Below, in pieces: positions 5,241-12,043 of a DNA stretch of 15,559 nt. The stretch spans positions 1 through 15,559 of the forward strand of contig CACZON010000068.1 of the NCBI GenBank assembly GCA_902782805.1. The letters are read 5' to 3'. The notes beneath the pieces are model-generated. The model had not been told where the DNA came from and made no database searches. It saw only the letters and a program-made list of their open reading frames with translations. This DNA comes from Oscillospiraceae bacterium (GTDB lineage Bacteria; Bacillota; Clostridia; Oscillospirales; Acutalibacteraceae). Numbering within the stretch: the stretch's first letter is position 1; each line of letters opens with the position of its first letter. The translations under genes and the position numbers were made by a program.

Positions 5241-8057
5241 ATGGACTTAAAGATCAGAGGCGCCAAAGAACACAACTTAAAAAACATCAGCATCGATATT
5301 CCCAAAGAAAAGTTCGTTGTCTTCACCGGACTTTCCGGCTCGGGGAAATCTTCGCTTGCGTTCGATACGATCTACGCGGAAGGCCAGCGCCGCTACGTTG
5401 AATCGCTTTCTTCCTACGCGCGTATGTTCCTCGGCCAGATGAACAAGCCCGACGTCGAGGAGATCGAGGGCCTTTCGCCGGCGATCTCGATCGACCAGAA
5501 GACGACCTCCCAGAATCCGCGCTCGACGGTCGGAACCGTTACGGAAATCTACGATTACCTGCGTCTTTTGTACGCGCGGATCGGAATTCCGCACTGCCCG
5601 GTCTGCGGGCGGGAGATCCTCCAGCAGACGGTCGACCAGATCTGCGACCAGATCCTCGAGCTGCCCCAGGGCGAGCGGATCCAGATCCTCGCGCCGATCG
5701 TACGCGGGCGCAAGGGAGAACACGCAAAGGAGCTCGAAGCCGCCGCGCGCAGCGGTTACGTCCGCGTCCGCGCCGACGGGATCCTCTACGATCTCTCCGA
5801 AAAAATCAAGCTCGAAAAGAACAAAAAACACAATATCGAAATCGTCGTCGACCGCCTCGTCGTGCATCCGGATATCCGCTCGCGCCTGAGCGATTCGATC
5901 GAAGCCGCCTCGAAGCTCGCAAACGGGATCCTGCTCGTTTCGCGCGGGAGCGACAAGGAAGATCTGCTCTTCTCTCAGAATTACGCCTGCCCCGAACACG
6001 GGATCGGGATCGAGGAGCTCACCCCGAGGATGTTCTCCTTCAACAATCCCTTCGGCGCCTGCCCGAAATGCACCGGCCTCGGCGTTTTCCTCAAAATCGA
6101 CCCCGACCGCATCCTGCCGAACCCGGACCTTTCGATCCGCCAGGGCGGTGTCAAGGGCAGCGGCTGGGCAATGGAAGGCAATACCGTTGCCGCGATGTAT
6201 TTCAACGGCCTCTCGAAGCGTTACGGGTTTTCGCTCGATACGCCGGTCGGTCAGCTCCCGCCGCAGATCATCCAGATCCTCCTCTACGGCAACGGCGGCG
6301 AAAAGATCGAGATGGAGCGCGATACGAGCTACGGCCACAGCCATTATTCTTCCGCCTTCGAGGGCGTGATCACCAGCCTCGAGCGCCGCTACCGCGATAC
6401 CTCGAGCAACTGGATCAAGGATGAAATCCGCTCGTATATGGCAGAAATCCCCTGCGACGAATGCGGCGGAAGACGGCTTTCGAAGATGAGCCTTTCCGTT
6501 ACCGTCGGCGGGCTCAACATCCACGAATTCTGCGAAATGTCCGTTACAAACGCGCTCGCGTTCCTTGAAACGATGCGGCTTACCGCGCGGCAGAACCGCA
6601 TCGCGGAGAATATTCTCAAGGAAATCCGCAGCCGCCTGAACTTCCTTAAAAACGTCGGCCTCGAATACCTGACGCTTTCACGCGCCGCCGGCACGCTTTC
6701 CGGCGGTGAAAGCCAGCGGATCCGGCTTGCGACGCAGATCGGCTCCTCGCTCTCGGGCGTCCTCTATATCCTCGACGAGCCGAGCATCGGCCTTCATCAG
6801 CGCGACAACGGCAAGCTGATCGATACGCTCAAGAAGCTGCGCGACCTCGGCAATACGGTCATCGTTGTGGAACACGATGAAGAAACGATCCGCTCGGCGG
6901 ATTTCGTGCTCGATATCGGCCCCGGCGCCGGGATCCACGGCGGCGAAGTCGTTTACGCGGGCGGCGTTGCGGGCCTGATCGACTGCAGGGAATCGATCAC
7001 CGGCGCGTATTTAAGCGGCGCGCGCAGAATCGAAATCCCCGAATCGCGCCGCAGCGGCAACGGAAAATCGCTCCGGATCCTCGGCGCGCAGCAAAACAAC
7101 CTTAAGAACATCGACGTCGAGATCCCGCTCGGCAAATTCGTCTGCGTCACAGGCGTTTCCGGCTCTGGAAAATCCTCGCTGATCAACGAAGTCCTCTATA
7201 AATCGCTCGCGTCGACGCTCAACCGCGCGAAGTCGAAGCCCGGGCGCCACCGCGCGATTCTCGGCACCGAAGCGCTCGACAAGGTCATCGAGATCAGCCA
7301 GGCGCCGATCGGCCGTACGCCGCGCTCCAACCCGGCAACCTATACCGGTCTGTTCGGCGATATCCGCGACCTCTACGCCTCGACCCCGGACGCGAAGATC
7401 CGCGGCTATACCGCGAGCCGCTTCTCCTTCAACGTAAAGGGCGGTCGCTGCGAAGCCTGCCAGGGCGACGGGATCGTGAAAATCGAAATGCACTTCCTCC
7501 CGGACGTCTACGTCCCCTGCGACGTCTGCAAAGGGCGCCGCTATACCCACGAAACGCTGGAGGTAAAATATAAAGGCAAGAGCATCTACGACGTCCTCGA
7601 AATGACGGTCGAAGAAGGTCTCTCCTTCTTTGCGAATCAGCCGAAGATCGCCCGGAAGCTCCAGACGCTATTCGACGTCGGCCTCGGATATATCAAGATC
7701 GGCCAGCCCGCAACGACGCTTTCCGGCGGCGAGGCGCAGCGCGTCAAGCTTGCGACCGAACTGTCGCGCCGCCCGACGGGCCGCACGATCTATATTCTCG
7801 ACGAACCGACGACCGGCCTGCATATCGCCGACGTCCACAAGCTGATCGATATTCTTCAGAAGCTGACCGACGCGGGCAACTCCGTGATTGTTATCGAACA
7901 CAACCTCGATCTGATCAAAACCGCGGACTATATCATCGACCTCGGTCCCGAGGGCGGCGACGCGGGCGGCCAGGTCATCGCCTGCGGCACGCCGGAGGAG
8001 GTCGCCGCGGTCGATTGCTCTTATACGGGTCAGTATTTAAAGCGGATCCTCAAATAA
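5241..8057 (+). CDS. uvrA: Excinuclease ABC subunit UvrA
   Basis: A 938-residue UvrA, the dimeric ABC-type ATPase that scans DNA for bulky lesions and delivers UvrB. There are two ATPase modules. Walker A is GLSGSGKSS (30-38) and GVSGSGKSS (638-646), and the signatures are LSGGESQ (486-492) and LSGGEAQ (827-833). Walker B/D-loops are ILDEPSIGLH and ILDEPTTGLH. The zinc sites are C250-P-E-H253 with C274/C277, and C737/C740 with C760/C763; extra CxxC pairs occur at C119/C122 and in PCDECGG. Length is normal. The ATG directly abuts the uvrB stop (TAAATG), with a modest AGGGTGA SD inside the end of uvrB, so translation is probably coupled. No terminator is visible after it, so transcripts may run into the next genes. 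Confidence 0.98.
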   Translation: MDLKIRGAKEHNLKNISIDIPKEKFVVFTGLSGSGKSSLAFDTIYAEGQRRYVESLSSYARMFLGQMNKPDVEEIEGLSPAISIDQKTTSQNPRSTVGTVTEIYDYLRLLYARIGIPHCPVCGREILQQTVDQICDQILELPQGERIQILAPIVRGRKGEHAKELEAAARSGYVRVRADGILYDLSEKIKLEKNKKHNIEIVVDRLVVHPDIRSRLSDSIEAASKLANGILLVSRGSDKEDLLFSQNYACPEHGIGIEELTPRMFSFNNPFGACPKCTGLGVFLKIDPDRILPNPDLSIRQGGVKGSGWAMEGNTVAAMYFNGLSKRYGFSLDTPVGQLPPQIIQILLYGNGGEKIEMERDTSYGHSHYSSAFEGVITSLERRYRDTSSNWIKDEIRSYMAEIPCDECGGRRLSKMSLSVTVGGLNIHEFCEMSVTNALAFLETMRLTARQNRIAENILKEIRSRLNFLKNVGLEYLTLSRAAGTLSGGESQRIRLATQIGSSLSGVLYILDEPSIGLHQRDNGKLIDTLKKLRDLGNTVIVVEHDEETIRSADFVLDIGPGAGIHGGEVVYAGGVAGLIDCRESITGAYLSGARRIEIPESRRSGNGKSLRILGAQQNNLKNIDVEIPLGKFVCVTGVSGSGKSSLINEVLYKSLASTLNRAKSKPGRHRAILGTEALDKVIEISQAPIGRTPRSNPATYTGLFGDIRDLYASTPDAKIRGYTASRFSFNVKGGRCEACQGDGIVKIEMHFLPDVYVPCDVCKGRRYTHETLEVKYKGKSIYDVLEMTVEEGLSFFANQPKIARKLQTLFDVGLGYIKIGQPATTLSGGEAQRVKLATELSRRPTGRTIYILDEPTTGLHIADVHKLIDILQKLTDAGNSVIVIEHNLDLIKTADYIIDLGPEGGDAGGQVIACGTPEEVAAVDCSYTGQYLKRILK

Positions 8058-8124
8058 TTTACACATCGTTCACGCTTTTTGCTTCCTGTATCATGTAAAA
8101 TAAAGCAAGGGATGAATCTCTTTT

Positions 8125-9012
8125 ATGTTTGGATACGTGAAAACGAACCGGCCGGAGCTTCTCGTCAAGGAAGACGCTGCCTACAAAAGCGTCTACTGCG
8201 CGCTCTGCCGGACGCTCGGAAAAGAATATGGGATCCTCTCGCGCTTTACGCTCAACTATGAATGTACGTTCCTCGCGCTTCTGATCCTGGTGGCAAAGAG
8301 GCAGGAATCGCTTTCGTTTGAAAAGAAGCGCTGCTGCTGCAATCCGCTCAAAAAATGCGTCTGCTGCAAAAACTGCGACGACGCGCTCTCCTACGCCGCC
8401 GGCGTCTCCGAGATACTGACCTATTGGAAAATTCAGGACAACATCGAAGACCAGCGCTTCCTGCGCCGGTTTTTCTCAAAAATCGCCGCGCTGATCTCGC
8501 GGAGAAAGCACAAAAAAGCTGCGGCAAAATACCCGCAGGCGGAGGAAGCGGTCGCCGAAATGATGCGCCGGCAGAAGGAAACGGAAACCTCCGAAGAATT
8601 CCTGATCGACCGCTGCGCCGATCCGACCGCACAGATGCTGCGTAAGGTCCTGTCGATTCCCTTTGAAGGAGACGAAAACCGGATCCTCGAAGAGCTCGGT
8701 TATCATCTCGGCCGCTGGATCTATTTCATCGACGCGGCCGACGATCTCGAAGACGATCTCAAGCGCGGGAATTTCAATCCGTTTATCAAAGAATTCGGTC
8801 TGACCGGCGAAATGTATGAAGAAAAGCGCCGCGAAATCTGCGAACGCTGCAACGAGGTGCTGAATTTTTCGATCCCGCCGATCCTCGGCGCGCTCTCGCT
8901 GCTTTCGAACCATTCGTTTTATCCGATTCTCGACAATATACTCGGAAAAGGGCTGCCCGAAATGCAGCGCAAAATTCTTTTTTCAAAAGAGGAAGGAAAA
9001 GCTGAACCATGA
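8125..9012 (+). CDS. DUF5685-like Cys-rich protein of unknown function
   Basis: A 295-residue soluble protein that I recognise as DUF5685-like from its N-terminus (MFGYVKTNRPELLVKEDAAY, then YCALCRTLGKEYG). The function is not established. Cysteines cluster at C25/C28 (CALC), C47, C70-72, C78, C80, C81 and C84, suggesting a metal site. Two Asp-rich motifs are visible: DNIED (105-109) and DLEDDLKRGNFNP (207-219). The second resembles the DxxEDxxRGR motif of squalene/phytoene synthases, hinting at an all-alpha isoprenoid-synthase-like fold; this is inference. There is no signal peptide, and only one hydrophobic patch near 48-57. SD AAGGGAT (8107-8113) lies rather far upstream. No convincing promoter is seen between uvrA and this gene. 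The stop overlaps the J-domain gene start (ATGA). Confidence 0.8.
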   Translation: MFGYVKTNRPELLVKEDAAYKSVYCALCRTLGKEYGILSRFTLNYECTFLALLILVAKRQESLSFEKKRCCCNPLKKCVCCKNCDDALSYAAGVSEILTYWKIQDNIEDQRFLRRFFSKIAALISRRKHKKAAAKYPQAEEAVAEMMRRQKETETSEEFLIDRCADPTAQMLRKVLSIPFEGDENRILEELGYHLGRWIYFIDAADDLEDDLKRGNFNPFIKEFGLTGEMYEEKRREICERCNEVLNFSIPPILGALSLLSNHSFYPILDNILGKGLPEMQRKILFSKEEGKAEP

Positions 9013-9692
9013 ACGACCCCTACAAAATTTTAGGCGTAGAACGTTCCGCGACCGACGCGCAGATCAAAGACGCGTACCGCGAGCTGGCGAAGAAGTATCA
9101 TCCCGACAACTATTCCGGCAGCCCGATCGCCGATCTCGCCGGAGAAAAGATGAAGGAGATCAACGAAGCCTACGATACGATCATGAAGGAACGCAAGGAA
9201 GGCACCTCGGGCCCGAACGCTTATCAAAGCGCCTATCAGAGCGCCGGAGCGTACCAGTCCGCCGGAGCGTATCAATCCTCCGGCTCCTATCAGAAAGCCG
9301 CCTCTGATTTCAACGACGTTCGCCGGTTCATTACCCAGAACCGCATCGCCGATGCCGAGCAGATCCTCAACGGCGTTCCGCCGGAAAAGCGCAGCGCGGA
9401 ATGGTATTTCCTCAAGGGCTCCGTCCTCTACCGCCGCGGCTGGCTCGAAGAAGCCTACCGCAATTTCTCAACCGCGAGCTCGATGGACCCGACCAATATG
9501 GAATACCGCGCCGCCATGAATCAGGCGACGAACAACCGCAGCGGCAACTACGGCTACGGCGGTTACGGCGGCTACAACCCCAACATGAACCGCGCCGCCG
9601 GCGGCTGCAACGCCTGCGACGTCTGCTCCTCGCTGATGTGCGCGGACTGCTGCTGTGAATGCATGGGCGGCGACCTGATCCGCTGCTGCTGA
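9009..9692 (+). CDS. J-domain protein with Cys-rich C-terminal tail
   Basis: A 227-residue DnaJ-like protein. The N-terminal J domain (1-65) carries the HPD motif (H31-P32-D33) that stimulates Hsp70 ATPase. It is followed by a Tyr/Ser-rich linker of degenerate AYQSAG repeats (71-96). A helical TPR-like segment (about 100-168; WYFLKGSVLYRRGWLEEAYR resembles one repeat) comes next. A Gly/Tyr-rich stretch (179-190) leads to a tail with ten cysteines in the last 28 residues (200, 203, 206, 211, 214-216, 218, 226, 227). It lacks the DnaJ zinc-finger and substrate domains, so it is a class C J-protein rather than DnaJ itself. No Hsp70 gene is in the window. It is translationally coupled to the upstream DUF5685-like gene by a 4-nt overlap, suggesting joint function. 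Confidence 0.9.
   Translation: MNDPYKILGVERSATDAQIKDAYRELAKKYHPDNYSGSPIADLAGEKMKEINEAYDTIMKERKEGTSGPNAYQSAYQSAGAYQSAGAYQSSGSYQKAASDFNDVRRFITQNRIADAEQILNGVPPEKRSAEWYFLKGSVLYRRGWLEEAYRNFSTASSMDPTNMEYRAAMNQATNNRSGNYGYGGYGGYNPNMNRAAGGCNACDVCSSLMCADCCCECMGGDLIRCC
9219..9296 (+). repeat. Degenerate in-frame AYQSAG tandem repeats
   Basis: Five copies of AYQS or SYQK (residues 71-96 of the J-domain protein) are mostly spaced by AG or SG, with an 18-nt unit in the second half. The nucleotide copies differ mainly at third positions, so the repeat is partly diverged. It forms a low-complexity linker between the J domain and the TPR-like part. Confidence 0.8.
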
Positions 9693-9706
9693 TAAGGGGC
9701 GATTCC

Positions 9707-10246
9707 ATGAAGAAACTTCAGAAAAGCTCCGCGGTGGCGCTTTGCGGCGTGATCGCGGCGCTTTGTATCGTTCTGATGCTGCTCTCCGGACTCGTTCAGA
9801 TCGCTTCGATCGCGATCCCCGCGCTCTGCGGGATCCTTCTGATCGTGATCGTGCTGGAGCTCTCCGCAAAATGGGCGGTCTGCGTCTACGTCGCCGTCTC
9901 CGTCGTTTCGCTGCTGCTGGTCGCCGATAAGGAAGCCGCGATCCTGTTCGTCTCGTTTTTCGGCTATTATCCGATCCTTAAGGCAAAGCTCGATCCGATC
10001 CGCCCGAAGGCGCTTTCGTTTCTGATCAAGCTGCTGATCTTCAACGCGGCGATGGTTCTCGAATATTTCGCCGCAACCCGGCTTTTGAACGTTCCTGCGG
10101 AGGAATACGAGCTTTTCGGCGTTTCGCTTCCGCTGCTGCTCCTCGCGCTTGCGAACGTCGTTTTCATTCTCTACGATTACGCTTTGTTCGGGCTGGTCGT
10201 TCTTTACGTCGGAAAAATCCGGCCGAAACTTCATTTTTTCCGCTGA
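9707..10246 (+). CDS. Small polytopic membrane protein, unknown function
   Basis: A 179-residue, strongly hydrophobic protein with about five or six membrane segments: roughly 8-30, 35-52, 55-73, 77-92, 104-124 and 136-170. A basic N-terminus (MKKLQK) and basic C-terminus (GKIRPKLHFFR) probably both face the cytoplasm. The short loop FFGYYPILKAKLDPIRPK is the most distinctive part. The overall build resembles S components of ECF vitamin transporters, but no substrate motif is recognised, so no function is assigned. The ATG at 9707 is preceded by AAGGGG (9694-9699); an in-frame ATG at 9659 lies inside the J-domain gene and has no SD. It begins 14 nt after the J-domain gene and ends at a strong terminator, so it is the last gene of that unit. 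Confidence 0.8.
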   Translation: MKKLQKSSAVALCGVIAALCIVLMLLSGLVQIASIAIPALCGILLIVIVLELSAKWAVCVYVAVSVVSLLLVADKEAAILFVSFFGYYPILKAKLDPIRPKALSFLIKLLIFNAAMVLEYFAATRLLNVPAEEYELFGVSLPLLLLALANVVFILYDYALFGLVVLYVGKIRPKLHFFR

Positions 10247-10267
10247 TTTTCCTCTGCCCGTCCTTTG

Positions 10268-10300
10268 ACGCCGTGCGCCGTGCACGGCGTTTTTTCTTTT
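10268..10300 (+). terminator. Terminator of the DUF5685/J-domain/membrane-protein unit
   Basis: ACGCCGTGC (10268-10276) pairs with GCACGGCGT (10282-10290) over a 5-nt loop, followed by TTTTTTCTTTTT. This is a canonical rho-independent terminator 21 nt after the stop codon. Confidence 0.9.
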
Positions 10301-10340
10301 TCGAATCCTTAGCAGAATTTAAGAAACCGTTTTGTCGTTT

Positions 10341-10369
10341 AATCTTTCAATATTCTCTTTTGGAAGATT
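10341..10369. promoter_or_regulatory. Imperfect 10-bp dyad upstream of the carboxylesterase gene
   Basis: AATCTTTCAA (10341-10350) and TTGGAAGATT (10360-10369) match at nine of ten positions, the exception being a possible T-G wobble, around a 9-nt centre. The right arm covers the place where a -35 box would be, 18 bp before the TATAAT. This is a plausible operator for a dimeric regulator, or an activator site given the poor -35. Confidence 0.45.
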
Positions 10370-10387
10370 GCCGCGTTCTCCCTGACT

Positions 10388-10393
10388 TATAAT
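10388..10393 (+). promoter_or_regulatory. -10 box of the carboxylesterase gene
   Basis: A perfect TATAAT lies 37 nt before the start codon. No good -35 occurs at 16-18 bp; the nearest TTGCCG (10368-10373) leaves only 14 bp. The promoter may need an activator. Confidence 0.5.
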
Positions 10394-10430
10394 GAAAGTA
10401 CAAAATAAACCGTAAAGGAATGAAACGCTT

Positions 10431-11972
10431 ATGATCAAGATCGCAAAAACCGAAGGCGGCCTCGTTCGCGGTACTTATAGCTCCGATATGTTCATCACCG
10501 TGTTCAAGGGCGTTCCTTTCGCAGCCCCCGCAACCGGCAAAAACCGCTGGAGAGCGCCTCAGCCCGTCGAGCCCTGGGAAGGGATCCGCGACTGTTTCGA
10601 ATACGGTCCTGCCAATATGACGGATTACGACACCGCTTACGGCCCGTTCTATGAGAACGAATGGCACTGGGATCACGATTTCCCGATGAGCGAGGACTGC
10701 CTCCAGCTCAATATCTGGACCCCGGCAAAAACCCCGGAGGAACGTCTGCCCGTTATGGTCTGGATTTTCGGCGGCGGTCTGATCGGCGGCAATCCCGCCG
10801 AAAACGAATTCGACGGCGAACGCCTCGCGCGCCGCGGCGTCGTTCTTGTTTCGGTCAACTACAGAACCAACGTATTCGGCCTCTTTGCGCATCCGGAGAT
10901 CACCGCGGAAGCCGGCGGAAAGCACTGCACGAACTTCGCGCTCTTCGATCAGAAGGCCGGAATCGACTGGGTCGGACGCAACATTGCAAACTTCGGCGGC
11001 GATCCCGACAACATCACGATTTTCGGCCAGTCCGCAGGCGGACGCAGCACCCTGTGCCAGATCATCTCCCCGCTCAACCGCGGCGGATACATCAAAAAAG
11101 CGATCACCCAGTCCAGCACGGGCATCAACTTCGCAATCGGCGGCCACGGCACCGATTACCTGACCTTAAAGGAAGCGGAAGCTCAGGGCGACCGTTTCTT
11201 CCGCGAGTGGCTCGGCGTAACGACGCTCGAAGAAGCCCGCGCGCTTCCGGCGAAGTTCGTCCTTGAAAAATGCTTCGCATTCCTCAAGGCAAGAGCCGGA
11301 CAGTTCCAGTTCGTCGTCGACGATGACTTCCTGACCGACCAGCCGGTCAATATGATGGCTGCAGGCGAATGTCTCCCGATCCCGGTTATGACCGGATATA
11401 CCACCGGCGAATTCTTCGATATCATTACGGCGAAGAGCCTCCCCGAATTCGAAGAGAAAGCCCATCTGCTCTACGGCAAATATGCAGAGGAATTCCTTGA
11501 GCTCTGTGATTTCAAGAGCGGCGACCTCGACCGCGTCCTCGCGCTTTCAAAAGTCAACGGATCGCCTTTCGGCGCACGCCTGCTGCTGATGCGTGCCGCC
11601 GACGACAACCTCCACGACTGGCTCTATGAATTCAACGCGGAGATCCCCGGCGAGGACGATCCCGGCGATTATCACTCCTCCGAGCTGTATTTCGTATTTG
11701 AAACGCTCGCGAAGAGCCCGCGTCCCTTCGTCGGCAAGCACTACGATCTTGCCCGCATGATGTGCAACTACTGGACGAACTTCGCGAAAACCGGCAACCC
11801 GAACGGCAAAGACGCCGACGGCAAGCCGATGCCGGAATGGATCCCCTTCACGGACGATAACTCGAAACCGATCGTCTTCGAGGATACCGTTCATATGTCC
11901 ACCGAAGAGATCGCTCCGTCGATCAAGGGGATGTATCGCCTCGCGGCAGATCTGCTTTGGAGAAAAAAATAA
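10431..11972 (+). CDS. Type-B carboxylesterase/lipase
   Basis: A 513-residue alpha/beta hydrolase of the carboxylesterase type-B family (p-nitrobenzyl-esterase-like), which hydrolyses carboxylic esters. The N-terminal signature SEDCLQLNIWTPA is at 87-99. The oxyanion hole GGG of VWIFGGGLIGGN is at 114-116. Nucleophile S201 lies in GQSAG. The likely acid is E327 in TTGEF and the likely His is H415 in DYHSSELYFVF, so the triad looks complete. There is no signal peptide, so it is cytoplasmic. The ATG at 10431 is preceded by AAAGGAA (10414-10420). It is monocistronic, flanked by terminators. The natural substrate is unknown; xenobiotic, acetylated sugar or short-chain esters are possible. Confidence 0.93.
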   Translation: MIKIAKTEGGLVRGTYSSDMFITVFKGVPFAAPATGKNRWRAPQPVEPWEGIRDCFEYGPANMTDYDTAYGPFYENEWHWDHDFPMSEDCLQLNIWTPAKTPEERLPVMVWIFGGGLIGGNPAENEFDGERLARRGVVLVSVNYRTNVFGLFAHPEITAEAGGKHCTNFALFDQKAGIDWVGRNIANFGGDPDNITIFGQSAGGRSTLCQIISPLNRGGYIKKAITQSSTGINFAIGGHGTDYLTLKEAEAQGDRFFREWLGVTTLEEARALPAKFVLEKCFAFLKARAGQFQFVVDDDFLTDQPVNMMAAGECLPIPVMTGYTTGEFFDIITAKSLPEFEEKAHLLYGKYAEEFLELCDFKSGDLDRVLALSKVNGSPFGARLLLMRAADDNLHDWLYEFNAEIPGEDDPGDYHSSELYFVFETLAKSPRPFVGKHYDLARMMCNYWTNFAKTGNPNGKDADGKPMPEWIPFTDDNSKPIVFEDTVHMSTEEIAPSIKGMYRLAADLLWRKK

Positions 11973-11989
11973 ACGACCGATGAATCCCG

Positions 11990-12026
11990 AAAAAGGCGGG
12001 CAGATCGCAATCTGCCCGCCTTTTTT
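11990..12026. terminator. Bidirectional terminator between carboxylesterase and MATE genes
   Basis: GGCGGGCAGAT (11995-12005) and ATCTGCCCGCC (12010-12020) form a perfect 11-bp stem with a 4-nt loop. Five A precede it and six T follow it, so both convergent transcripts get a U-run. Confidence 0.93.
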
Positions 12027-12043
12027 GTTTCTTTTTTACGCCG

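Noticed and set aside
5277..6524. Long leftward frame of 415 codons opposite uvrA
   Set aside because: It is a shadow from high GC at third positions. The product is low-complexity and rich in Arg, Asp and Ala without family motifs, and no SD is visible.
9659..9706. ATG at 9659 as start of the small membrane protein
   Set aside because: It lies within the Cys-rich end of the J-domain gene with no SD; the ATG at 9707 has one and a typical MKK start.
10321..10334. AAACCGTTTT as a possible LacI-family or cre-like operator
   Set aside because: It is too short and lacks the CcpA cre consensus (TGNAANCGNTNNCA); chance is a sufficient explanation.
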